A stretch of DNA of 7,443 nt from Chloroflexota bacterium (GCA_012515695.1 JAAYXX010000539.1:1-7443), one strand, 5' to 3'; shown: positions 1 through 7,165, counted from the first letter of the stretch. Program-made: numbers and translations. Notes: generated from the letters alone by a model not told the origin.

Positions 1-474
1 GGCGCAGACAACGCCGGAACCAGCCACTTTGAATATCCGGCCACCTCGCGTGGCCTCCGCGTGATGTGCTCGGCGCGTATGGACCAGGATTTCATTCTGG
101 AAGCCTTCCGCCGTGGCGCGGGCATGGTGCTCGTCTCCGGTTGCCATCCGCAAGACTGTCACTATATCACGGGGCAGCAGGTCGCGGCCAAGCGGTTCGA
201 CCGCATCCCGCGCACGCTGGAGCGCATGGGCATCAACCCCGAGCGTTTCCGCGTCGAGTGGATCTCGGCAGCTGAGGGCGAAAAATACGCTCGCGTGATC
301 ACCGAGATGGACGCCAAGTTGAACAGCCTGGACAAGGCGCAACTCAAAGCCGAAAACGCCAAGGCACGGCCAGAAATCGCCAAGCGCTTGCAGCGTTGGA
401 AGGTGGTTCCCAACATGCAACACCTGCTAGAGGATGAGGTGAGCGGCGAGCCAGAGAAGGCGGCCAAAAAATGA
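1..474 (+). CDS. mvhD: MvhD-type hydrogenase/Hdr iron-sulfur subunit, 5' end missing
   Basis: The frame is open from base 1, reading GADNAGTSHFEYPATSRGLR before the first possible start (GTG at 61), and that stretch already matches the MvhD fold, so the gene begins outside the window. MvhD carries a [2Fe-2S] cluster and passes electrons from a hydrogenase or formate dehydrogenase to the flavoprotein HdrA. Visible here are the CSAR motif (Cys at codon 23 of the window) and GCHPQDCHY, which hold three of the usual cluster cysteines; the expected N-terminal CNWC motif would lie upstream. After the domain comes a charged, Lys/Glu-rich tail of roughly 45 residues. The fragment could be a stand-alone MvhD or the C-terminus of an HdrA-MvhD fusion, as in some methanogen HdrA proteins; the window cannot decide. 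Its TGA stop overlaps the next ATG (ATGA, 471-474), suggesting translational coupling. Confidence 0.9.
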   Translation, partial: GADNAGTSHFEYPATSRGLRVMCSARMDQDFILEAFRRGAGMVLVSGCHPQDCHYITGQQVAAKRFDRIPRTLERMGINPERFRVEWISAAEGEKYARVITEMDAKLNSLDKAQLKAENAKARPEIAKRLQRWKVVPNMQHLLEDEVSGEPEKAAKK

Positions 475-1442
475 TCCGATCCGCAGATTTTGACCCTACC
501 TTCATAGAGGAGATCATGGCCGAGCCAGGTGGCGAGCACCTGCTCACCTGCTGGTCGTGCGGGACATGCTCTGCCACCTGCCTGGTTCGGCGGTTCGATA
601 GCGCGTTCAACCCCCGCCGCGTGCTACACAAGGCGGGGCTGGGGCTGCGCGAGGTGGTGCTTTCCAGCGCCGAGGTCTGGCAATGTTCGGCCTGTGATGC
701 CTGTTACCCGCGTTGCCCCAAGCAGATCCACATCTCGGATGTGATGAAAGCCATCCGCCAGATTGCCATCCGCGAGGGCTATGAGCGGCCTGGCGTGGTC
801 GCAGAGGTGGACGAGTCAACCTGCATTGCCTGCGGGCTGTGTGTCGCTGCCTGTCCCTATAACGCCATCAGCCTGGAGACAGTCGAATGCGAGGGGGGGC
901 AAAAGCTGGCGGCCAGGGTAGATTCGAACCTGTGCATGGCGTGTGGCATCTGCAACTCGGTCTGTCTCGGCTCGTGCATTGGCGTACCCGGTTATCTGGA
1001 CGAGGCTATCAACGAGAGCATTGCACGCGGTGAGCAAGCAGACCCGGTAATGCCCCGGATAGTGGCAATTACCTGTAACTGGTGCCTGCACGCGGGGAAG
1101 GACTGGGAATATGCCCAGCATCCGCCTGAAGGGGTCAAGGTGGTGAGTGTGCCCTGTTCAGGCCGCGTCACGCCCACGTTTGTGACCACTGCGCTTCAAG
1201 CAGGGGTAGACGGCGTGCTGGTGGTGGGCTGCCAGGAGGACCAATGCCACTATAAGCACGGCAACGCGCTGGAAAGAGGGCGCGCCGCGATGTTGCAGAA
1301 CTTGCTCGAACTATTGGGCATCGAACGGGAACGGGCACAGTTTGCCTGGTTAGGCTCCCTTGACCGGGGCAAGTTCCCCGCGCTGGTGAACAAGATGGTG
1401 CAGGATGTGCAGGCCCTTGGGCCTCTCTCCTGGGGGAAATAA
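471..1442 (+). CDS. HdrC - two-cluster ferredoxin - MvhD fusion protein
   Basis: A 323-residue soluble electron-transfer protein with three modules. Residues ~20-105 are HdrC-like, with two [4Fe-4S] motifs: Cys27/30/33/37 (CWSCGTCSATC) and Cys72/75/78/82 (CSACDACYPRCP). Residues ~110-172 are a bacterial-type ferredoxin with Cys118/121/124/128 (followed by Pro) and Cys155/158/161/165 (followed by Leu rather than Pro), plus an extra Cys169. Residues ~195-315 are a complete MvhD domain with CNWC (202/205), PCSGR (229) and GCQEDQCHY (254/259). In known complexes HdrC links HdrA to HdrB and MvhD links the electron donor to HdrA; here both sit on one chain, probably docking on an HdrA encoded upstream. 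The start overlaps the previous stop, with AGAAGG at 455-460 as ribosome binding site. No membrane segment or signal peptide is seen. The domain assignments are firm; the partner proteins are inferred. Confidence 0.9.
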   Translation: MIRSADFDPTFIEEIMAEPGGEHLLTCWSCGTCSATCLVRRFDSAFNPRRVLHKAGLGLREVVLSSAEVWQCSACDACYPRCPKQIHISDVMKAIRQIAIREGYERPGVVAEVDESTCIACGLCVAACPYNAISLETVECEGGQKLAARVDSNLCMACGICNSVCLGSCIGVPGYLDEAINESIARGEQADPVMPRIVAITCNWCLHAGKDWEYAQHPPEGVKVVSVPCSGRVTPTFVTTALQAGVDGVLVVGCQEDQCHYKHGNALERGRAAMLQNLLELLGIERERAQFAWLGSLDRGKFPALVNKMVQDVQALGPLSWGK

Positions 1443-1448
1443 GGGAGG
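1443..1448 (+). promoter_or_regulatory. Ribosome binding site of the FdhB/FrhB-like gene
   Basis: GGGAGG lies immediately after the preceding stop codon and nine bases before the ATG at 1458. It supports that start and shows the gene is read from the same transcript. Confidence 0.75.
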
Positions 1449-1457
1449 CCGACGATA

Positions 1458-2246
1458 ATGCTGGTTGCTCAAGTGCGAGAGATTGTTGCCCAAAAGCTGG
1501 AAACGTTGGATGGGGTGGTGGCGCTCAAGGAGGAGCATGGCCGGGTTGCTCCGCATCTGTTTACGGCGGAAGACGACCTGAACAAGCTGGTCCTGGAGCC
1601 GCGCTACCCGCTCGCTCTGATTGTGCACGAGATCGTCAAGCGTCGGCCTGATGCGCGGATCGGCGTCGTAGCGCGAGGTTGCCAGGAGCGCACGATTGTC
1701 GAGTTGGCCAACTGGAAGCAGCTTTCCCTGGAGCAGGTGGAGATCATTGGTTTCCCCTGTTCGCAGGAGCAGGCGCAGGAATGCCGTTGCTCGGAGCCCT
1801 ATCCCACCGAGATCGTCGCTGGCGAGCGGGCGCAGGGGGTGGTGGACGAGGTGGTGGCCGAGTTCAAGGCCACCAAGACCCGCGAAGAGCGGCTCGCTTT
1901 TTGGCAGCGCCAGCTTGGCAAGTGCATCAAGTGTTACGGCTGCCGCAGCATTTGCCCGCTCTGCTTCTGTGAAAAGTGCGCTATGGAGCAAGAGACCTGG
2001 GTGACGCGGGGCAGGCTCCCCTTGCCCTTCCCGACGTTCCACGTCATCAAGGCCATCCATACCGCGGGCGCTGGCAAGTGCGTGGGCTGTCATGCCTGCG
2101 AAGACGCCTGCCCCGCCGACATCCCGCTTTCGATCCTGTATTCGCTGTTGCGCCAGGACCTCAAGGAGACTTTTGGCTATGAGGCAGGCGCACAACACAG
2201 CGGGAACCCGCCGGTGTTGTTGCTGAAGGAGCAAATGGCGAAATGA
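1458..2246 (+). CDS. FdhB/FrhB-like iron-sulfur protein with dicluster C-terminus
   Basis: A 262-residue protein that I place near the beta subunits of formate dehydrogenases and F420-reducing enzymes (FdhB/FrhB). The N-terminal ~150 residues contain ARGCQERTIVEL (Cys75), which resembles the RPCE-type motif of that family, followed by PCSQ (Cys101) and CRC (Cys109/111). The C-terminal part has a very cysteine-rich segment, seven Cys between residues 156 and 174 (156, 159, 162, 166, 169, 171, 174), then a clear [4Fe-4S] motif Cys208/211/214/218-Pro. It lies 15 bases after the HdrC-MvhD gene and directly before the formate dehydrogenase, so the likely job is electron transfer between the catalytic subunit and the Hdr-type proteins. 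FrhB itself binds FAD, but I cannot establish a flavin site here. Family membership is inferred from motifs and context; cluster binding is well supported. Confidence 0.82.
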   Translation: MLVAQVREIVAQKLETLDGVVALKEEHGRVAPHLFTAEDDLNKLVLEPRYPLALIVHEIVKRRPDARIGVVARGCQERTIVELANWKQLSLEQVEIIGFPCSQEQAQECRCSEPYPTEIVAGERAQGVVDEVVAEFKATKTREERLAFWQRQLGKCIKCYGCRSICPLCFCEKCAMEQETWVTRGRLPLPFPTFHVIKAIHTAGAGKCVGCHACEDACPADIPLSILYSLLRQDLKETFGYEAGAQHSGNPPVLLLKEQMAK

Positions 2247-2294
2247 GAGTAGAAACGCCCAGGACGAAAGCGCGGGGTCACCTGCCGATTTCGT

Positions 2295-2300
2295 GGAAGG
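2295..2300 (+). promoter_or_regulatory. Ribosome binding site deciding the fdhA start
   Basis: GGAAGG ends ten bases before the ATG at 2311. An upstream in-frame GTG at 2293 overlaps this site and has no good site of its own, so 2311 is preferred. The 2311 start also gives an N-terminus only 12 residues ahead of the first cluster cysteine. Confidence 0.6.
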
Positions 2301-2310
2301 TGTGAAGACG

Positions 2311-4413
2311 ATGCAAAAGATATCCTATTCTAATGTAGAGACCACCTGTATCTACTGCGGCGCGGGCTGCGGGCTGAATGTCCAGGTGTTGGATGACAAG
2401 GTCATCGGGGTGCTGCCAGCGCCCTCGCATCCTGTGTCGCAGGGGCAATTGTGCATCAAGGGGTGGCGCGCCGCGGATTTCGTCAACCATCCTGAGCGAT
2501 TGCGTACCCCGCTGATCAAGGTCGGGAACAAGTTTGTTGAGAGCAGTTGGGATGAGGCGCTGGACCTGGTGAGCGCACGGCTCGCCGAGACCGCGCAAGC
2601 CCAAGGCCCCGACTCGCTGGCTTTTCTCGCCTCGGCCAAATGCGGCAATGAAGAAAACTATCTCCTGCAAAAGATGGCCCGCGCAGTGGTCGGCACGAAC
2701 AACGTAGACCATTGCGCCCGGCTTTGACACTCCCCTACGGTGGCCGGTCTGGCCGCCGCGTTTGGTAGTGGGGCAATGACCAACGCGATCCCCGAACTGG
2801 GCGAATCGCGCTGCATCCTGGTGACTGGCTCGAACACGATGGAGGCGCACCCGTTGGTGGCCTCGTACATCCTGCGAGCCGTGGAAAAGGGCGCCAGCCT
2901 GATCGTCGTTGATCCGCGCGACGTTCCAATGGCTCGTTTTGCCACCTACCACCTGCGCCCAACGCCGGGCACGGATGTGGCCTGGCTTAATGGGATGATG
3001 CACGTCATCCTGGCCGAAGGGCTGGAAGACAAAGAGTTTATCGCCGAGCGCACGGAAGGGTTTGACGCACTAAAGAAGGCTGTCGCCGAGTACACGCCGC
3101 AGGTTGTCCAGGATATCACGGGCATTCCGGCAGCGGACCTTGTCGCGGCGGCCCGCCTCTACGCGCAGGCGGACCCGGCGGCGCTGGTTTACGCGATGGG
3201 CATTACCCAGCACACCACCGGCACGGATAATGTACTCTCTTGCGCCAACCTGGCCATGCTCACGGGGAACATGGGCAAGCCGGGCGGCGGCGTGAACCCC
3301 CTGCGCGGGCAGAACAACGTGCAGGGAGCCTGTGACGTGGGCTGTCTGGTGAACGTGTACCCTGGCTATCAGGCCGTCACGTCGGAAGAAATGAGAAACA
3401 AGTTTGAACAAGCCTGGGGCCGCACCGCTGGCCTGACTGTTGGGCGTACCATCAATCAGATGTTTGACGGCGCGCTCGACGGCACGGTGCGCGCCATGTA
3501 CGTCATGGGCGAGAACCCCGTCCTGTCTGACCCGGACATTGCCCATGTGCGTAAGGCGTTGAGCGCCCTGGATTTCCTGGCCGTCGCCGACATTTTCATG
3601 TCCGAGACAGCCGAGTTGGCGGACGTGGTGCTGCCTGCGGCAAGCTGGCTGGAAAAAGACGGCACGTTTACCTGCACAGACCGGCGCGTGCAACGCTTCC
3701 ATCAGGCCATCGAGCCGCTTGGTGACAGCAAGCCCGACTGGTGGATTGTGAGCGAAATCGCCAGGCGCATGCAGGCGAGACTGGGCGGCGCCAGCACTGC
3801 CCCCTATGGCGGCTGGAACTATGCCGACCCGCAGGAGATTAACGCCGAGTTGCGCGCACTCACGCCGAGCTATGCGGGCATCAGCTTTGATCGGCTGGAG
3901 GAACTGGGGAGCTTGCAGTGGCCCTGTCCTTCGCTGGATCACCCCGGCACGCCGTATCTGCACAAGGGCAAATTCTCGCGTGGCCTGGGCAGGTTTACGC
4001 CCGTGTTCTACCAGCCAGCGGCAGAAGCCTGTGATACCGAGTATCCTCTGTTGCTGACGACTGGCCGCTCCATGTTCCACTGGCACACCGGCACGATGAC
4101 GCGCCGCACCGAAAAGCTACACCAAGAAGTGCCTGAAGGCTATGTGGAGGTTAGCGCCGCAGATGCAGACAGGCTTGGTCTGTACAAGTCGGATCGCGTG
4201 CGGTTGGTCAGCCGACGCGGAGCGATTGAGGCACATGCCTGGATTACCCGGCGCGTGCCACAAGGCGTTGTGTTTGCCCCCTTCCACTTTGCGGAAGCGG
4301 CGGCGAACGCTCTGACGATTGGCGCGTTCGATCCCAAATCGGGCATTCCAGAATACAAGGTCTGTGCCGTTCGCCTGGAACGAGTCCCAGCCCCAGCAGC
4401 TCAGGAGGTATAG
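2311..4413 (+). CDS. fdhA: Selenocysteine-containing formate dehydrogenase, catalytic (alpha) subunit
   Basis: This molybdopterin enzyme interconverts formate and CO2 at a Mo or W centre. Read through the in-frame TGA at 2725-2727 it is 700 residues, close to E. coli FdhF (715). The N-terminal [4Fe-4S] site is Cys13/16/20/48 (CIYCGAGC ... CIKGW), with the conserved Lys50 after it. TGA is codon 139, giving HCARL-Sec-HSPTVAGLA, the canonical active-site motif with His140. The active-site arginine is Arg332 in LRGQNNVQGACD, matching Arg333 of FdhF. The C-terminal molybdopterin-dinucleotide domain runs from about residue 577 and ends in the typical FAPFHFAEAAAN and IPEYK motifs. There is no NuoG-like N-terminal ferredoxin extension, so electrons must leave through partner proteins, most likely the flanking FdhB/FrhB-like protein and polyferredoxin. 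No signal peptide or Tat motif is seen, indicating a cytoplasmic enzyme. Automated callers will split it at the TGA. Metal choice (Mo or W) cannot be read from sequence. Confidence 0.95.
2725..2773 (+). promoter_or_regulatory. Selenocysteine codon (TGA) and bacterial SECIS hairpin
   Basis: TGA at 2725-2727 is followed by an 8-bp stem, CGGTGGCC (2738-2745) with GGCCGCCG (2751-2758), containing one T-G wobble and closing the pentaloop GGTCT (2746-2750). As I recall the E. coli fdhF element, it also has the GGUCU loop and 18 bases between UGA and the loop; here the spacing is likewise 18. A lower helix is possible between CCCC (2732-2735) and GGGG (2770-2773). The hairpin would be bound by the elongation factor SelB to direct selenocysteine insertion. 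The genome should therefore encode selA, selB, selC and selD, none of which is in this window. Confidence 0.9.
4403..4408 (+). promoter_or_regulatory. Ribosome binding site of the polyferredoxin gene
   Basis: A consensus AGGAGG lies inside the last codons of fdhA, eight bases before the ATG at 4417. It shows tight operon coupling and makes the 4417 start convincing. Confidence 0.8.
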
Positions 4414-4416
4414 GAG

Positions 4417-5334
4417 ATGGGTCGAGGAACACCGATCAAACGGGAAACTGCCGAAAAGACGACGTTGCTGCGGCCCATGATCACCCGTCGCTACGAGTTT
4501 ACGGTGGACCATGAGCAGTGCTGCGGCTGCAAGCTGTGTGAAGCCGTCTGCCCTCAGGAGGCTATCACCATTTCCCCGGCGGAACTGGCCGAGGGGCGCG
4601 TGTCCAAGGCCCCACGGGTAGACGTAGAACCCGCCAAATGCTCGTTCTGCGGGGAATGCGTGGCCCTTTGCCCCACGCACGCCATGAGCATGATCATCAA
4701 CGGCCAGCCCGAAATCCCCGTGGTCAAGGCGGAGGCTTTTCCCATGCTGGTTCGCACGATGGTGGTGGATCAGGCGGCGTGCCAGGCGACCACGGACACC
4801 GCCTATGTGGACAACTGCCCCACGGGGGCGATCCACGCCGATGTCGAGCGCGACGCGGACGGCAGCGTGACGCAGGTCAAAGCGGTGTCGGTGGACGAGG
4901 AAACCTGCATCAACTGCACGCGGTGCATGGTAGAAGGGCCGCGTGGCGCGTTCACCGTGACCAAGCCCTACAAGGGGCGCGCCTTCCTGAATGCGGCGCT
5001 GTGCCCCACGGGCTGCCAGGCCTGCGCTGATGTCTGCCCTACCCATGCCATCACCTACGATGGCAAGCAGGCGGCGCTGGATAGCCGCTTCTGCCTGTTC
5101 TGCGGGGCGTGCGAGAACGTTTGCCCCGTCGAAGGGGCTGTGAGCATTACACGCACGGGCTTTGTGCATGACTATATCCAGTCTGGCGCGTGGGTGCGAG
5201 CCGTGGAAAAGCTGGTCTCTTTCCGCGAGGCCATCCGAGAGCTGGATATCAAGGGCCAGGACAAGCGCCGCAAGGCCGTGTTGGGCAGCCTCCTCTTGGG
5301 CAAACCAGAGAGTAATGGTCATCACTCGGCGTAA
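4417..5334 (+). CDS. Polyferredoxin (multiple [4Fe-4S] clusters)
   Basis: A 305-residue chain of ferredoxin-like repeats. Complete [4Fe-4S] motifs are Cys35/38/41/45-Pro, Cys75/78/81/85-Pro and Cys226/229/232/236-Pro; a fourth is Cys200/203/207-Pro with Cys196 as the likely remaining ligand (spacing CxxxCxxCxxxCP). Cys164/167/170 could form a further cluster with Cys134-Pro. The stretch around residues 118-137 looks like a ferredoxin motif that has lost cysteines, keeping only Cys122 and Cys134. This gives about four certain clusters and possibly five. The arrangement recalls FwdF/MvhB-type polyferredoxins, which act as soluble electron wires. It starts three bases after the fdhA stop, so it probably carries electrons to or from formate dehydrogenase. 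The C-terminal ~60 residues lack cysteines and end in a charged, helical-looking tail. It is the last gene of the operon, followed by a terminator. Confidence 0.88.
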   Translation: MGRGTPIKRETAEKTTLLRPMITRRYEFTVDHEQCCGCKLCEAVCPQEAITISPAELAEGRVSKAPRVDVEPAKCSFCGECVALCPTHAMSMIINGQPEIPVVKAEAFPMLVRTMVVDQAACQATTDTAYVDNCPTGAIHADVERDADGSVTQVKAVSVDEETCINCTRCMVEGPRGAFTVTKPYKGRAFLNAALCPTGCQACADVCPTHAITYDGKQAALDSRFCLFCGACENVCPVEGAVSITRTGFVHDYIQSGAWVRAVEKLVSFREAIRELDIKGQDKRRKAVLGSLLLGKPESNGHHSA

Positions 5335-5350
5335 CGCAATCAGATGATAT

Positions 5351-5385
5351 AAACGGCCCCGATAGCAGCCTGTCGGGGCCGTTTT
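5351..5385 (+). terminator. Rho-independent terminator of the formate dehydrogenase/Hdr operon
   Basis: A perfect 12-bp stem pairs AAACGGCCCCGA (5351-5362) with TCGGGGCCGTTT (5373-5384) around a 10-base loop. The run of four T (5382-5385) overlaps the end of the stem. It sits 16 bases after the polyferredoxin stop codon and separates the operon from the downstream oxidoreductase gene. Confidence 0.92.
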
Positions 5386-5398
5386 GTTAGTCCGCCTG

Positions 5399-5404
5399 TA
5401 CAAT
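5399..5404 (+). promoter_or_regulatory. Possible -10 element for the FAD oxidoreductase gene
   Basis: TACAAT lies just past the terminator, 28 bases before the ATG at 5433, a plausible distance for a short leader. No acceptable -35 box lies 16-18 bases upstream, because that position falls inside the terminator stem. The call rests on one hexamer and on the need for a promoter after a strong terminator. Confidence 0.3.
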
Positions 5405-5422
5405 TCCGCCAGTCAGGCTTAT

Positions 5423-5427
5423 GAGGG
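5423..5427 (+). promoter_or_regulatory. Ribosome binding site deciding the FAD oxidoreductase start
   Basis: GAGGG ends five bases before the ATG at 5433. The in-frame ATG at 5421 lies four codons earlier but has only a weak CAGG upstream of it and overlaps this site, so 5433 is preferred. Confidence 0.55.
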
Positions 5428-5432
5428 AGACC

Positions 5433-7157
5433 ATGAAACACCAGACGCATCAGGTAGATTTCTGCATCGTCGGCGGGGGGCTGGCAGGCATGTGCGCCGC
5501 CATTGCCGCCGCCCGGCACGGGGCGCGGGTGGCGCTCGTGCAAGATCGGCCCATGCTCGGCGGCAATGCCTCCTCCGAGATTCGCATGTGGGTGTGTGGC
5601 GCGCATGGCGCGAACAACCGGGAGACGGGCATCCTGGAAGAGATCGCTATGGAGAACCACTACCGCAACCCCGGCTATAACTATTCCATCTGGGATAGCA
5701 TCCTGTATGAGAAGGTTCGCTTTGAGCCGAATATTCTTCTGCTGCTCAACTGTTCTTGCAACGACCTGACGATGGACGGCAACCGCATCGCCGCGATCAA
5801 GGGGTGGCAGACCACCACGCAGACCTGGCACACGGTGGAGGCGGCGCTGTTCGCCGATTGCTCTGGCGACAGCGTGCTTGCCCCGCTGTCTGGCGCGGAA
5901 TACCGCGTGGGGCGAGAGGCTGCCGACGAGTTTGGCGAGGACATTGAACCGGCGCAAGCGGACCGCAAGACGATGGGGATGAGCTGTCTGTTGCAGGCGC
6001 GGGAGATGGACTCCCCGCAGACGTACATCCCCCCGGCCTGGGCGTACAGCTACCCCAGCGAGGCAGACCTGCCGTTCCGCGACCACGCCCTGCCGCAAGG
6101 CAACTTTTGGTGGATCGAACTGGGCGGCGAGCAGGATTCCATCCACGACACGGAAGCGATCCGCGATGAGCTGCTCAAAATCGCCTTTGGCGTCTGGGAC
6201 CATATCAAGAACCACGGCGACCACGGGGCCGAGAACTGGGCCTTGGAGTGGGTGGGGTTCCTGCCGGGCAAGCGCGAGAGCCGCCGCTATGTGGGCGATT
6301 ACATCCTGACGCAGAACGACGTGCGCGCCGAGGGGCGCTTTGACGACCTGGTGGCATACGGCGGCTGGACGATGGACGACCATCATCCGGGCGGGTTCAA
6401 CTATCCGGGCGAGCCGACCATTTTCCACCCTGCGCCGTCCCCTTTTGGGATTCCCTACCGCTCGCTGTACTCGCGCAACATCGCCAACCTGTTCTGCGCA
6501 GGGCGTAATATCAGCACGACGCACGCCGCTCTGAGCGCCACGCGGGTGATGGCGACCTGCGCCACCTGCGGCCAGGCGGTGGGCACGGCGGCCGCCATCG
6601 CCACGCGAGATGGCCTTGCTCCGCGTGGGGTGTATGAGCAGCGCATTGCCGAGCTAAAGCAGACGTTGATGGACGATGACTGCTATCTCCCCTGGAATGT
6701 GCGCCAGATGCCCGACCTGACTCGGCGCGCCAGCCTGAGCGCGTCAGAGGGGGACCCCGAGCCGCTGCGGAATGGGGTGGACCGGCCTGTGGACGGGGCG
6801 GACAATGGCTGGACGAGGGCGATTGGCTCGTGGGTACAGTATGCGTTTGATCAGCCGGAGAGGGTGCGACAACTGCGGTTTGTCTTTGACAGCGACCTGA
6901 ATCGCCCAGGGCACAACTCGGTGAGTAACTATCCGCGCAACCTGCCACCGCAGCGGGTTCCCGCGACGATGACCCGCGCTCTGCGCGTGGAGGCGCTGGA
7001 CGCTGACGGGCGCTGGGTGACGGTGGCCCGCCTGGACAACAACTATCATCGGCTGGTGCGCCTGCCGGTGGATGTGACGACCAGGGCGGTGCGCGTTATC
7101 CCCGAAGCTACCTGGGGCAGCGAACGCGTGCATCTGTTCGCGTGGGATGTGCGCTAG
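5433..7157 (+). CDS. FAD-dependent oxidoreductase with C-terminal beta-sandwich-like domain
   Basis: A 574-residue flavoprotein of what I take to be the FAD_oxidored family (PF12831 type). The N-terminal Rossmann fold has CIVGGGLAGMCAAIAAARHG (GxGxxG-type at Gly14/16/19), followed by a GGNASSEIR motif near residues 42-50. A DCSGD motif occurs in mid-protein. The second FAD-contact region is NLFCAGRNISTTHAALSATR followed by GQAVGTAAAIA. From about residue 440 the sequence changes to a domain starting RNGVDRPVDGADNGW and ending HLFAWDVR; this looks like a discoidin/F5-8-type or galactose-binding-like beta-sandwich, which suggests carbohydrate or surface-polymer contact. No signal peptide or membrane segment is seen. 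It lies alone behind a terminator, so it is probably a separate transcription unit unrelated to the upstream operon. The substrate is unknown. The flavin-binding call is strong; the C-terminal domain identity is inferred from sequence style. Confidence 0.85.
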   Translation: MKHQTHQVDFCIVGGGLAGMCAAIAAARHGARVALVQDRPMLGGNASSEIRMWVCGAHGANNRETGILEEIAMENHYRNPGYNYSIWDSILYEKVRFEPNILLLLNCSCNDLTMDGNRIAAIKGWQTTTQTWHTVEAALFADCSGDSVLAPLSGAEYRVGREAADEFGEDIEPAQADRKTMGMSCLLQAREMDSPQTYIPPAWAYSYPSEADLPFRDHALPQGNFWWIELGGEQDSIHDTEAIRDELLKIAFGVWDHIKNHGDHGAENWALEWVGFLPGKRESRRYVGDYILTQNDVRAEGRFDDLVAYGGWTMDDHHPGGFNYPGEPTIFHPAPSPFGIPYRSLYSRNIANLFCAGRNISTTHAALSATRVMATCATCGQAVGTAAAIATRDGLAPRGVYEQRIAELKQTLMDDDCYLPWNVRQMPDLTRRASLSASEGDPEPLRNGVDRPVDGADNGWTRAIGSWVQYAFDQPERVRQLRFVFDSDLNRPGHNSVSNYPRNLPPQRVPATMTRALRVEALDADGRWVTVARLDNNYHRLVRLPVDVTTRAVRVIPEATWGSERVHLFAWDVR

Positions 7158-7165
7158 ACACCCCG

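Noticed and set aside
1350..2234. Minus-strand open frame of 294 codons opposite the FdhB/FrhB-like gene
   Set aside because: The plus-strand frame carries clear iron-sulfur motifs with correct spacing; the antisense frame shows none.
2725..2727. The TGA as a true stop, making fdhA a pseudogene or two genes
   Set aside because: The frame stays open on both sides with continuous family sequence, the codon is at the conserved selenocysteine site, and a SECIS-type hairpin with a GGTCT loop follows at the right spacing.
2293..4413. A recoded genome in which TGA is a normal sense codon
   Set aside because: Only one in-frame TGA occurs across all the real genes, the MvhD fragment and the FdhB-like gene end at TGA where the next gene begins, and tryptophan is written TGG throughout.
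4117..5403. Long minus-strand open frame of 428 codons opposite fdhA and the polyferredoxin
   Set aside because: It is antisense to strongly recognised genes, has no recognisable motifs, and long shadow frames are expected in GC-rich coding DNA.
5340..6524. Minus-strand open frame of 394 codons opposite the FAD oxidoreductase
   Set aside because: It runs through the plus-strand terminator hairpin and the flavin-binding region of the opposite gene, and its translation is rich in Arg, His and Val without family motifs.
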